NCBI GenBank assembly: GCA_963995525.1
Contig: OZ023217.1
Span: 7,221,070 to 7,285,069, forward strand
Reading direction: 5' to 3'
Length of the DNA: 64,000 nt
DNA from: Escarpia spicata
Taxonomy: Eukaryota > Annelida > Polychaeta > Sabellida > Siboglinidae
Shown piece by piece: positions 23,371 through 36,317 of this stretch; position 1 is the stretch's first letter, and each line of letters begins with the position of its first letter. The notes beneath the pieces were generated by a model. It ran no database searches. It was given only the letters and a program-made list of their open reading frames with translations, and was not told the DNA's origin. The translations under genes were made by a program, and so were the position numbers.

Positions 23371-24310
23371 CCTAAAAAGAGTCTACAAAATATAATGTGT
23401 ATGATGAAATGTTGCTATCATCATCAAAAAACATAAAATAACCCCTAAGAGAAAAAACTGTTTATTTCATAATATTTTATTGTGGATCTACATTTTCAGG
23501 AGGGTGCCAAAATGATATAGAATATGGAACGGCCTGTATATGACACGTGGGTATAAGTTGTCCAATCAATCAAGGTGCCCTGAAAAGCTAGCAACAGGAT
23601 ACTTGACACAGTCGCATTACCACCTCCATTTTCTTGTCACTGCCATCAAAAGTTGCCAATGACACCCCTTTGATGCCATAAATTGTCACCCTGGAGTATA
23701 TGGGTTAAAATAGGGCTCTGGAAAAGGGTCTTGACAGATAAATGGGAACTCCCTACAGCTATTTAGTAGTTACAATTTCTCCGGATATTATAATGCTCTT
23801 TTTCTGAGGGATCAGCCATTATTTCTGAATACTGAAAAATGGGTTGATTTACCAGTGTAAATTAGAGCTGTTTATCGGAAAGGGCAGGTAGGATTATATA
23901 TTTCACACCCCAGAAATTCCAATATGGGTGCCACAGGTATGTTTTATAGGTTATTTCCGGATATAAAATATTTGTTTAGTACTGAAACTAATGCCACACT
24001 GATAAACCTGGGCCATAAACTCTGTGCAATAACCACCCAATCTGAGTGTGTATAGGTTCTCTTGTTACAGCATTCCAAGTAATGGGCAGTCAAAGTTAGG
24101 AGGAAGGGATGGAGGGAAGACCAGACTGATCCCAAGGGTCTCATTGTCTCAGGCAAAGGTGCATGCATGGCACCAAGGCAGCCCTCTCCCATTGATTGAC
24201 TGACAGACCTAAGGACAATTGGACAGGACAGACGGACCAACCGATAGACCGACAAAAAGACAGACCAAGGAAAAGGCTAACCTGGTAGACACAGATGTCT
24301 ATGTTTTTAC

Positions 24311-24640
24311 TTGTTTCAATAATTTACATCTACAAATGTGTCGCTGGATGTATGCAGAAATTTTGAATAGTTTTAAAGTTATTGACGTTTGAAAGTCTTC
24401 AGTGCTTAACATGCACCAGATCTATCTTTTGCTGGTCACATAAGCATTTCGCCGCGTCAGCCCCCTGAGTGCGTGCTACTTCTGGCAAACAACATACTGC
24501 AACAATTCCGTGGTGTTCCAGCCATGAAATTTAATGTTTTTCTATTTCATTGTACAGGTAATTATTCCATGTACAAATGTGTCACTGGGTGTATGCAGAC
24601 AAATGTATTAGTTGTTATGTTATTAACGTTACAAAATCCT
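24311..24640 (+). repeat. Diverged duplicated block pair
   Basis: 'tacaaatgtgtcgctggatg' (24331) and 'tacaaatgtgtcactgggtg' (24571), with matching flanks including 'tatgcagaaa' and 'tatgcagaca', form a direct repeat about 240 bp apart. They may be internal to the Helitron-like element ending at 24946. Confidence 0.55.
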
Positions 24641-24909
24641 GGGCGTGTAACCCAGCTGCCTGTTGCTGGTTACATCAGTTACACGGATGAGGTCATGTGA
24701 TTTCTGGCAAAAGGTTGTCCTAACAACTAGGCCAGTGACCAGATAACATTTATTAATGCGGGTAGATATGGAAACATTTGGGGTGGGTTTGGGGGGTCTG
24801 AAACTCAAATGTTGGGCATTTGAGGTTTGGTCTATTTTCAGTGTTCATAATTATGTCAACAATACTTTTTTAGACTTTAGTGCAAATGATTTGAGGATAT
24901 ATATGACTG

Positions 24910-24946
24910 CCTTTTTCCCCCGGGCAACGCCGGGTAACTCAGCTAG
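24910..24946 (+). mobile_element. Helitron 3' terminus
   Basis: A GC hairpin (CCCGG-gcaacg-CCGGG) is followed after 9 bases by CTAG and then a T, the standard Helitron end (hairpin, then CTRR, insertion before T). The 5' TC end was not located and no Rep/helicase coding is seen, so the element is non-autonomous or truncated. Confidence 0.75.
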
Positions 24947-25079
24947 TTACACTATAATATACGGTAACGATCCAGAATGGAAAATGTCTTACCCTACGAC
25001 AATTTAGACTTAATAAATACCTGAAACATGAACAACATGTCTATCTAGTATCTACATCATCTGGCCCACACCTTCTTTG

Positions 25080-25092
25080 CCCCCCCCCCCCC
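25080..25092 (+). repeat. Poly-C run
   Basis: An uninterrupted run of about 13 C. Confidence 0.9.
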
Positions 25093-28000
25093 TTATAGTC
25101 TGTCTCTACTCTGTCCCTAGAGGCTGCTGCTTGCATCTGTTAATAATAAGTAACACTTATGTTACGCCAGCTGCAACCATAATATGTGACTCCCCTTATT
25201 GATACAATGGCAGCACAAAAACGTTTATTTCCGGTCTTACTAGACACAAATGGGCAAACATTCATTGTGTTCCCCAGCTGCGCCCAGCTGCTGTCAAACG
25301 GTAGATTATATTCATCTGCCGCACTGAGTAATTACAATGAATGAAACATGCAGTAACACGCCCAAGGCTTAAGTAGTTCTCACGTAGACCCCGAAATATA
25401 AAAACTTTCATCACGTGTAATTCATTAGGTGTAATGCTCTAATTCCCAGATTTTTGCAATTCTTAGAGAAAGAATCGCAGATTCTCAGAGCCCGATTCTG
25501 TCGCAAACTATTTCATAAAAAGCATGCCTACACATTTGGAATAACTTGAATTAAATACAATCATGTTAGTCACTGACTGTTTCATGAGATTTGTGTTGTA
25601 TTTTGGATATCCACATTACACAAGATAACATTTACACCATAGGTTTCCATGTAGCCCCATTTTCGTCATCAGCAAAGCAACTAATCAAACCCACATTCTC
25701 AATGTGAATGTACTTGTTTCATATTCCAAGATAAAACAGAAAGCTAGCCACAAAATATTGGTCATTCCACCATTGTATGGATTAAATTCTTAACAACGTG
25801 CACCAGATGAAACCTAGTAATAAAACATGGCTGCCGAGTTCTCCGAATACACAGCTAAAGACGAACTGGACAAACATTCAATATTTATACAGAGCTGTAC
25901 CGTAGATTGTCAGGAAGCAAACACATGAAGTCATAATTAATAAACTCAGAATTCTACTTGCACAAGCTAAATAGACACTCAATCAACAAACCATGTTTGT
26001 TCAATACTATTCCTAAGGTGCCACAGTTAGCAATTAGCAAACGGATGACTTCACAAACCCCAAACCGAAACTAGTGCCCAAATGAAAAATGCCTTAAGAA
26101 AAAGGCTAGTTCTACAACAAATAAACAGGACATAATGCAATCCTATGAAATGTTACACTAGGTTTACAAATGTTTTTTTTATAAAACATGGTGGTCGTTC
26201 TTCAACGAAGCCACAAGCAAAGACGTAATTTAAGAGAGTATTTACTTCACGGCTTTTGGTGCCTATGACAAGCTGCATCTACTCTCAATAAGATGATTGG
26301 TCATGTTTGAAAGGATCAGTGAAGTGATTTTGCCAGCAACGGTATAAAAACAAAACCGCACACTCCTAACAAAGCTATTGCCAACCCATCTTCCTTCGGC
26401 TCACTACTCTATTCCCTTCCCTATGTTGTTAACATCATTAGCTGATGAATACCTCAAGCAAGACTTATATTTCAACTAGCGATAGCTATCATCCCTCCCT
26501 ATGTATTCAAAACCTAGATATTTTCTTCCTGTGTGGGATTTTCAACTCGCTATGGTTTAGGCTCCCCATAGCAGTCTAATCCAAAAACACGTCACTAATT
26601 TATTGCTCTATGCTGACTTGAAAAACTATTTCGGAAAGTTGCACCTAGTATTTATGAAACAACTGTTGACCAAAGACAGAAGTCTTTGTAGCTGAGAGGT
26701 TCTGGACAAACAGCTAGCCCCGTGTGGAAGTAAGTGGTCAACAATTGCTATCAAAGCACAATTATTCTGGCAAAAGTACAAGAAACCATGCCGACCTATA
26801 ATTAACCGAATGTCAACAGAACTCATGAAACGACAAAGTGAAATGGTAAACCGACCCATTCTTGAACAGGCTGTAATTAACCAACTGTGAGAACAGGTCT
26901 GGAAACAGTTAAAATGAAATCGAGAAAAACACTGCGTCTACAAGTGGCAACTAACTAATGGATTGTGGGTCGGATTTCTATAACGGCTGCGTTCAATTCA
27001 CCGCAAGTTTCAGACCAGTTTGTGAATGTCGAGGAATAGTAATGGTAACCCTCTCCTTGTGATTTCATCATGTTTTTGTGGCTACTGTCACACTCCACTT
27101 AGAACACAAGGAATTAATCAGATTTTCACGTCCATTTTCAAAGAGCTTATTCCATGGCACGCTGTCACTGTACAAATAAGCCATTAGGCTTTTCAGAATA
27201 ATATTTGTGTCTTCAGTTACATTATCTCAAATTCAGGGTTGGTAGGTAGGACAGAATTTTTCATATTCTTGTGGGGGGTATTTCAGGTGAAGTAGTCATT
27301 TGAATATTTTCACAGTCGTTTTACTTTAAAACGAAGACAACAACCAAAACAACATGTCCAAATGATGCTATCAGTAAAGGGTAAGCTAAAGGCCTTGATC
27401 AATATCTTCACTGCTGACTCAGCCTGATTCAGGACTAGTCTACCCTGATAACAACTTGATATGATTCTGACAGCAGAGACAGACAACAGACCTAGGGAGG
27501 CTTATCAGATCACTACCAAACACAGCCCACTGCAACCAGTGATGCATTGCAAGGATAGAGATATCATCAGTTTACACCATAGCATTTTTACACTGAAAAA
27601 CAGGCAGGCTTTTTCGCTGGCTAGAACAAAGCATTCTCACCGGAAACAACAAATTACACGTACATCGACAACAAGCTGATCATCAGGAAACACACTGCAA
27701 CATGTGTTAATTTCTCGGCCAAATAACAACAGAAAGTCGAGTATTATTAGCATGGTATATTGTTGACAACTGTTGATGTAAAGCCAGGGTTATGATATAC
27801 GTGGCAGAGCTGCCAAGTGGGAATGTGTCCATAAGTCATTAATGAGTGGAATGCCGCCCAACTAGCCAAGTGGTCAATAGTTTAATATACCTGGTAAGTC
27901 TACTAACGAGCCCACAGGCGCAGTGCCAACAGCTGCCTACAGAGTTATTCACACGTGCCCGGCGTAGCTAAATTGTTTGAACGTAACAGCTGTCAACACC

Positions 28001-29284
28001 TTTTATAACCACTTGAAACTCTCCGCGATCAATTCGTAATAGGATTTATGTTTAAAATGTTCTTTAAAACAAAATACAATGTTTTGTTTTCCTAAAATGT
28101 CACCTTAAACTGTTGCCCCAGATGTTTACCGTAAAGTGTTACTTAAGCAGTGAGGGCGCGAACATAACATTAAACTGCCATGTCATGAAGATTGTTATAA
28201 TGAGACAGTAATCATTATATCGGGTTTGGGTTTATACTAAGTACCGGCCATTGTGGTAAGTATTCATATCATTACTGGTAGGTACTTCATGTTGTTTCAT
28301 TATCTCCCATTATCCCTCTATATAATCGTATCTACAATTATCTATCGTACAAGTGTATGGATGTATGGACAGCACGATGTGCCTGTATAGAGAGATGTAA
28401 AATTGGAGGTAGATTGAGTGCATGCATTTAAATCGTATATAGTGCTACTGAACTAAAAGTAAATGAACATAGTATATGCACTACAAATTTCAGAGTAAAA
28501 ATGTCTTTAATTTCTTAGAATAACCTAATCCTTACAGCACTCCATGTTCTACCAATGTGGCAAGCATCCACTTTCACAATGGGGGTGGCTTCTAATAAGG
28601 ATGTGCTCTTCTATTAGATACGATATGGTAGGGTGACAAATTGACAGGCCTGGTGCAAAAAGCACCTCACTGACATGTCTACAAGTTTCCATTAGTGCAG
28701 GGAGGGTCAGATCCCTAACCCAGAGTGCAATCGTAACATCACCCCACCACTAGGACCAATGTACTTGAAAATAGACTGCCTTTAAAAGCTTCCTAACTAA
28801 AAAAATATTTCAGGAAAGCCTATTTATGCACTGCATTGATGAGAGACAGTGCAAACTATAAGCTAATGTCAGTCAACCAGACATTGTTGACTTCCCCTGT
28901 CTATGAATCCCAGACACAATCATAGGCGTTTTGTTATGACAGAGTACCACACAGTTGGCCAACATGGGTCTGGGTATTCATGGACCTGTGCCTGGACTCC
29001 TTCAAATAGGCCACCAGTAAATGGGGATTTCCTTGTCATTGCAGCACCAACATGATTCCCACAGCGATTATGCTGGTAATTTGTCTACTTTATTAATTGT
29101 GTCAACAACGTTAAGGCTCCTGCTGCCTGTTGCGATTTTTTTATAGAAGCGATCTACCGAATCCGTTACACGTTTTTCTTTGTGTCTGTCTGTCTTCCAT
29201 TACCAACACGTATTCCAACTTCTCTAAGATGCATAACAGAGATTTCATGTCTCGTACTAAGATATAATGATCAACTTATGCATG

Positions 29285-29585
29285 GGTTATTTCTGATATA
29301 GCGCAGTATCCAGTCTTTAAGACTACTCAAAGCTCTTTACATTTTATTCCCTGGCAGACATGTTCAATCAAACACCATCTCAACTTCTCTGGGAAGCATT
29401 CAGCCATGCTGCAATCAATGCGCAAAGACTGGACAAACATCCACCACTCTCTATAGCCAGGTACTCATTCACACAACTGAGTGAACTGGAGCAACAAATT
29501 TGGCCAAGGTTCAAAACGGCAGCACAGGATTCGAACCCGAGTTCTCTTGATTGAGAATCCAATGCTCTAGCTACTCCACCACGGC
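29285..29585 (-). mobile_element. tRNA-derived SINE
   Basis: Read on the minus strand, the element starts with a tRNA-like head: A box 'tagctagagcattgg' (29573-29559), a TCTC/GAGA stem, and B box 'GGTTCGAATCC' (29537-29527). An internal body follows, with a tail 'gatactgcgctatatcag' near 29305. The head resembles a tRNA but has an unusual anticodon loop and no clean acceptor stem, so it is a Pol III SINE promoter, not a tRNA gene. Body and tail fragments recur at 21975 and 12955. The plus-strand open frame across it is not a gene. Confidence 0.78.
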
Positions 29586-32500
29586 ATTCTACAACTTATA
29601 TTCCGTAAACAAGGCCATATCAAACAGTCACACCATAAAACATATATGGTGATAGTGTCAGTTACAGTCTGGTGTCCTTAACCTTAGTTCTGCTGCAGCA
29701 GACAGGAATACTGATAGATCCCAAACAAGGCCAACATGTCAGACATGAGATTATCAGACGGGCAAAGATTGATAGCTGCTCTTTTGTGCATCAACACAAG
29801 AAAGCAGCCAAAGCAGCAAGGCACTGGCACCCTTCTATCCCTAATCCTTATCAGAACCCTAGCAATGTTCCACAAATCCCCGGCTATCTGCTTACTGCAT
29901 CATGGCTGGCCCAGTCATGGCAACAGACAGCATGGTTGTCCATCTGGCCATTCTAATAATAGATCCCTTCCCCAAACTGGACAGTATACAGTGCTAAAGG
30001 TCTGAATGCTGAAACTCCTGGGAGTATCTCATTTCCATGCCATCAATGTCCGACCCTAATCTCATAAATGCAAACGGGGTCATCCCAACTGTACACTTTG
30101 TGAACAGATACATCCCACACTCACAGCCAATGGGCAGTGGGCCAGCTCGCTACCTGATACGATAATATGTCGCCAGTTAATTGCCAGCATTTACAGTTAA
30201 ACCGATTCCAATGTATACTAATTACACCCTCTATGGATTCATTTAATGGCAGTCTCATGTTTGGTTCGTAGCAAGAAGAGATCGGAAAGTGGCCATAGAC
30301 CCGGTCAGGCCAAGCAGTATACTAGTTTCACTACAGATCAATAATCAGACTTACTGGACAGGTCAAGCCGTGTGTGAACTAGGAAGGTACGTTCTTTGTA
30401 CTCTAACAACCTTCATAAATATTGGTAAACTGATCATCCTTCAAGTTTCTGGAAAGCTGACGGGACACTGATCATACTTCAAAGTCAAGTACTTTGACAT
30501 TGAAACTTAACTACACAAACAATTTAACATTAAAATGATTAAATTTTAGTATGCACTTACGTCTAACACTTTCAAGTATACTATTGTCAATAATAATATT
30601 ATTACCTGATAATTTAGTAATAATATTGTATCATTAGAGAATTCCTATTATTTTACACTTGCTCTGCTGGGCACCATTTATTGAAACAAACAACTCATTT
30701 AATATATAGACATACAAGCTTAAACTGTGTTTTTATTCACATCTGTCAAACTTTCTGCATAATTAAATTGAGCTATCCATCATCCACACCACAATTACCA
30801 ATGCCCCAATAATTAGGTGAACCAGTTGACTTGGGCTACCAGCCATCTATGTAGGTACTACATGTATTTAATGTCTTAATCTTCAAAAGCCAGTACATCC
30901 GTAGGCTATGGAGCACAGACGCCTGATAGTTCTACTCCATCTACACAACCACCCTTCCGTGACAAACATCCAGCCAGAGGGGTGAACATCAGCAAGTCAA
31001 TGATCCTTACAAGGGGGCGTATGACCTCCACCTATTGGTCATTTATCACCTGTGACTGGGTACTGGGTACTAGGGTGGTCAGCAGATGACCAGAGCAAGG
31101 CGTGTGTCACCACCTCCTGAGGAACTCAACAAGTGGCTGACATCTGGTTATCGTTTCGTACCATTCCTGGAACTGCTATCAAATCCTGCCGTTCAGAGTT
31201 TTAACTTGTCACTTTGCTACCAAGGTCACCGCAGTGTGCGGGTTGGCACATAGGTACATGTAGCCTCATGCAGGCTGTAAACTGTAATCTAAGTGCCCTG
31301 TATAAATAGAACTAAACATTATGAGTGCACTACAACGTTGTCACAACGTGTGTGTAGGATAGTCTACTGTTGTGTTACTGTGACATTAAACTAGACTGAC
31401 TCCACTATAAAATGACAGTAGTTCAGGGGAGTGTTTCGCTAACATTCCTATCAGTTCATAAGCCCAATTTTGCCCTTACAAATCAATTTAGTTCCTTAAC
31501 AGTGATCTTGTACACGGAAAACTGTCACCACCAGGGTGTGCCACTGGGACACTTTCATCGGTGTATCATGAAATATTCTCCTCGGTGATACAGTGGCAGC
31601 TTTTGGCATTATAATATAACCCCTTTAAATTTAAGAAAGGATTCTTTTTAATGCTTTTGAGCTCGTTGTGTTAGTTAAACGGGGTCCATGCAGAACTTTG
31701 CTGGATTTTTAAGGCTGGACATGTGGACAGACTGAAAGGTGTATGTATTGGATGTGCTCAGACTGGAGGATAGAAAAGGAAGACCAGGATTATGATGGGA
31801 GAACCACAAGAAGACTTGGAAGGATTAGGAAGCGTTGAGAATGAGAAATGGTGTAGTACTGGATACTGTACTCACTGAAATGGGATCAGTGAGAAAGGAA
31901 ACATGAAGACCCAGTATTGATGTCAGCCTTACCCTGGTCTCCAGCGACATAGAAGAATAAGAACTAAAATGAAAGCAGGAATAAGGAACACGTGCAGGTG
32001 CTGTGTACATGTAGGCAGGCAGTACACACCATCACACAATCCCAACACTGACATCAATAATCCCAGGGATCATTCCACTTCCAGTGGTCAATAGATGACC
32101 CCGAATGGTTAAGGCCAGGGTAACACAGACATTCTTTGTAAACCACCCGCCATTGCCCGCAGTTAAAACCGGGAGATAACCACACACAAACCCTGACTGC
32201 CTGATACCATTAACCACCAATCTACCCTCCGATACTATCTCCCCTCATTCAAGCCATTTCTATGTGCACACAAAAAGTGATTCTTCACCAATTTCCTGTC
32301 GATTGTGAATGGCGCTAGTCTGTGATTGGGGGCGATTAGCCGACTGATTTCACCTGGGGGCAACAAGAGAAGCCAGGTAGTTGAATGCTTGGGTCGAATA
32401 ATCTGCCAACAACACCGCTGAGGAATGGCGACTGAGGGCATCGCTCTGTAAACAAGCACAGCTTTCACAGACAGCCACGAAGAGGATGTCAGTGGGACGT

Positions 32501-34525
32501 ATGCGATTGATGTTGTGTTCAATAAAATACAGAATCTTGGCAATGTTCATGAAGCCTTGTGTCAGCTATTTATCTAGTTACTGCCCACTGGACTGCTTAT
32601 CGTTTCTTGCTAGGATGCACCCGAATACCACAGAAAAAAACAAAACAAGTGAACAGCAAACATCATTACTTAAAGGGAGTGGGCCACAATTTTCAAACAC
32701 TCAACTGATGTGCAAGTTGGGTGGTTTTGTATTTAAATAAAATACCCAATTTGTTTAAGTTTTTAAATCTCAAAACAATTAACAATGTAATAGTACTAAT
32801 ACTACATGTTTTGCTAGCGTATATAGGCTACTGTCACAAGTTTAATAAAATGGGTATTTTACAGGAAAATAAATCATTAAGTAAAATTATTTGTATTTCG
32901 CTTACAAAAGTTAAAACATGAATATTTTAATTAAGGGTCAAATTGTGGATTAAAAAAAAAATTAAATATAACATGTATTATTTTTTAACCAACCAAGATG
33001 GTACAAATATTAATCTATTCTGTGTTGCAATGTCTAAAAAACATATGTTTCATTTAGCCAATTGTACCTTCGGAGTTCCCCATAAACCAGCACGATTTGC
33101 ACCTAATCTGGGAAATGTTAAAAACATCTGCCAACGGAAGGATACCTTACAAAGGCAGCCGAAAAAATGGTTTTCCCACACCCTGTACGGGACATACAAT
33201 TGAACCAGCCACTCCCCAGGGCTAAGACTGCGATAGCAACCTGATTTACATTAAAACTATGAACCAGCACTTTGATAGCTGTTCCAGGAAGGCAACAACG
33301 GACATTAAACAGGCGTTTGTGGCTTGCTGGGAGTCTCTGCTGCTGGTGGTGACTGGGTAGAATCTAGGCCTATCTGTGGGCTTGATTGATGTGGGTAATG
33401 GGACGGGGTAGATAGTGCACTGGGGCTAAAACCCCACTCAGATTTAATGGCTAACCAGATATTGTCAAACAAAAACATTTGTAATGATCCCCCCCCCCAG
33501 GACCCGTCATACTGGTCGGACTAGGACCACCTACTGCTTTAAAAATTATTATCATAAACATAAGCAACATTCATAGTTGACTGTAGCTGGCACCTTTCCA
33601 ACAGGTATACAAACCGCAAGGGGAAACTGCCAAGATTGGATTTATTACAGGTGACTTTTTGCACCTAACCATGTGGGTATACAGGGCAAGTATACAAGGT
33701 ATTTAGGGCAACCATTACAGTTATCTGTCATTATTAGGAGGCCAGTGCCCCAATATGTTATACTCGATTTCTTTTTATGCACTACACAGGAAAGAAAAGC
33801 ATTGGGTTACAAGACCAAATGGTGGTTTTTGTTCAGGTAAATTTACAGCAATAAATATCACTATGTATATATATGTTATAATATGTATGTGTTTTACGGC
33901 CAATTGTAATTAATATGGATGGCAGAACACGCTAATTTAGTCAGAATTCTTCCCACTCCATTCCTGCCAAATCGGAATTCCATCATACATTGTTTTTATG
34001 ACAGCTCTTTGATTCAAATGTCAGATGATATTACGACAAAAGGAATTATTCTAAAAATTGCACATGGGACTGATCAATCATACTAACTGTTTTCTGCTAG
34101 AAGAAGCGATGTAACTAACCACCAAAGAGAACCCACTGGTGTTTGCAAACTTCAAAAGAAACTGTGGACATCCAGAATGCTGGTGTATAAAGTGTTGGTT
34201 GTTTAGAGTCCAAGGCAATACATTCTCAGCAGGGTCACAGAGTTCTTTTACCCACAACATTGGCGCCCTGTAGAGATTTCTGACTCATTTTTTTATTTCC
34301 GCCCACAAATGTCCCGTATACATTCCTGCTCACCAAGTCCAGAAACACAGACGTGTGCACCGAGATACGCAGCGAATGTGGTGCGAGTATCTATTGGAAT
34401 CTGTCCAGGTTACCAATGTAGACGTTTCCAGAAGATTGGCTCAACTCCCCTGATTGAACGAGTAATCTTTCCATGTTGTTGGGTTTCCATTACTGGGCAC
34501 AGTCTGTTTACTTAATTCTATCTTA
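29586..34525. other. Non-coding stretch
   Basis: No repeat family or coding exon is recognised. Small open frames here lack domains and splice sites with fitting phase. Confidence 0.5.
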
Positions 34526-34634
34526 CCTCCTCTTCCCCTCCCTCCCTCCCTCCTTCCCTCCCTCCCTCCCTCCCTCACTCCCTCGCTCCCTCGCTCCCTC
34601 GCTCCCTCGCTCCCTCGCTCCCTCGCTCCCTCTT
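34526..34634 (+). repeat. (CCCT)n / (CGCTCCCT)n microsatellite
   Basis: A polypyrimidine tract: CCCT repeats first, then about six CGCTCCCT octamers. It gives Pro/Leu/Ser and Arg/Glu/Gly-rich artefact frames on the two strands. Confidence 0.95.
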
Positions 34635-36253
34635 CTCTGCCTGCTTCAATTATTATCTCCATGACTGATACAGATTAACCATTCTAGTAATAATATCTGT
34701 ATTATAATCAACCAATATCCTCAATAAATATCCGAGTCATGTCCATTGTAAGTTAATCTTCGGACCATCTGTGGTTTCCATCTGGTGTAAAATGACAACA
34801 CAGAATTTGTAATTTACATCACAATTAATTAAGCCAGCAGGAGGGGGCAGAAGGAGGTCACATAAACTATATTGTCAATATATCACACTGCAGTGTGATA
34901 TAAATGTCTTCATAGCGCCACCCATATGAAACATCAATCATTTGCTGAACTTAATGTTACCAAGGGAAATCGATCGGTTGTCATTGGACAGTTCTATTCC
35001 ATGCTTATTACAATGAATCTACAAATAATGTTAACAATAACACGAGGTTTAAACAAATTAGTATTCTCTTTTATTTTTTTATTGGAAATACTATTTCCTG
35101 TTGTCCAAGTTGGTCTAACTTCATCGAATACAGTCTTTCGTCAACATGATAGTTTTAGTAAAGCAAATCTGCAAACTGAAATCTCTGCACTAAATGTCTC
35201 TTTGCAGAATCAAGAACTGTTAAAGCAGAAAACCTTTTTTATCCTGCTTGGTGCCAATTCATTATAACTTGACTTATGTTGTCTTAATGTAATGTTTCTT
35301 CTTTCATAACCCATTATTCAGTTATCAAAGGCAGCTCAAATGTCATATAATTTACACAACATTATTCAGAGCACTCATTAAGTTACTCGGAAATGTGTAG
35401 GAGGGACTATTATGATAATGTCATTGTTGATTAGCAAAGTTACTCATGATTGAGAAACCTTCCTAAAATGTCAATTGGCTGTTAAGATCAGTAATGTCTC
35501 CTTTGCGATACAGCAGGATGTGTACTGAGACAGTTGGCAAACAGTGAGCAATCTTCGTCTTTGAAAATTAGCAAACACACTTGCCCACTCATAACACATG
35601 TAAAACACACAAGTCATTTGTAGTTCAGTGACATTGACACTGACAATGTTCAATCCGTTTTGGCCTGGACATGAAAACAACCTGCTATAAAAACAACACA
35701 GAATCTTCTATAGAATTACGTCTTTCAAACACAACCGGTGATCACTGTTCTCTTAGTAAATAATAATGAAACATGAAGTTTATACAATGCCATATTTAAT
35801 GAACAAAAATTTTGTATTACAATAAAACAGAAAAATTTAGAATCTTCTTACAAATTTAAAACTACACACAAAGGTTGCTCAAATTGTGTTATAAATATGA
35901 AGTTTTGATAAATGTTATACCATCCCAAATGTTCAAAAACTTCAACAGGAATTTTGAGATTGTATAACGTTTGTGAAAAATTCATACTTATAACATGATT
36001 TGAGAAACCTGTATATGCAGCTTAAGTTAGAAGGTTCATTGTGTAATGTTGTGTCATACTGTAATCTAAATTTGTTGTCCAAAAACTTCAACAGGAAATT
36101 TTAGATTGTGTAACTCTTGTCAGAGTCACACCCTCTTGCACTATACCAGGCAGAATAGGTTATTAACTTTAACTTATATCACCCTGAACTTCCTGAAACT
36201 TGTCTAAACAAAGGCTTTGTTACGCTTGGGGCAGGACAGTGGTGGAAATGAGG
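34635..36253. other. Non-coding stretch with duplicated block
   Basis: Holds a 24-bp perfect palindrome (34879-34902) and a direct repeat of 'caaaaacttcaacaggaa' (35933 and 36079, period about 146). A plus-strand open frame at 34926-35267 has a hydrophobic segment and a possible coiled coil but no confirmed gene structure. Confidence 0.5.
34879..34902. repeat. 24-bp perfect palindrome
   Basis: TATATCACACTG joined to CAGTGTGATATA is self-complementary over its whole length. Confidence 0.95.
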
Positions 36254-36317
36254 CATGAGCAGCCGACATCATGAGCAGCCGACATCATGAGCAGCCGACA
36301 TCATGAGCAGCCGACAT
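36254..36317 (+). repeat. 16-bp x 4 tandem repeat
   Basis: Four identical copies of 'catgagcagccgacat'. Confidence 0.95.

Larger units (their letters stand above)
23112..29284. other. Long non-coding stretch right of Ig1
   Basis: Probably part of the first intron. It holds a MITE end (23271), a duplicated block (24311-24400 and 24540-24640), a Helitron 3' end (24910-24946) and a poly-C run (25080-25092). No exon is recognised. Confidence 0.6.

Noticed and set aside
29512..29585. tRNA gene on the minus strand
   Set aside because: A and B boxes are present, but the anticodon loop is irregular and the acceptor stem does not pair; it continues into a body repeated elsewhere, so it is a SINE head.
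34441..34664. Arg/Glu/Gly- and Pro/Ser-rich open frames
   Set aside because: Translations of the CCCT/CGCTCCCT microsatellite.
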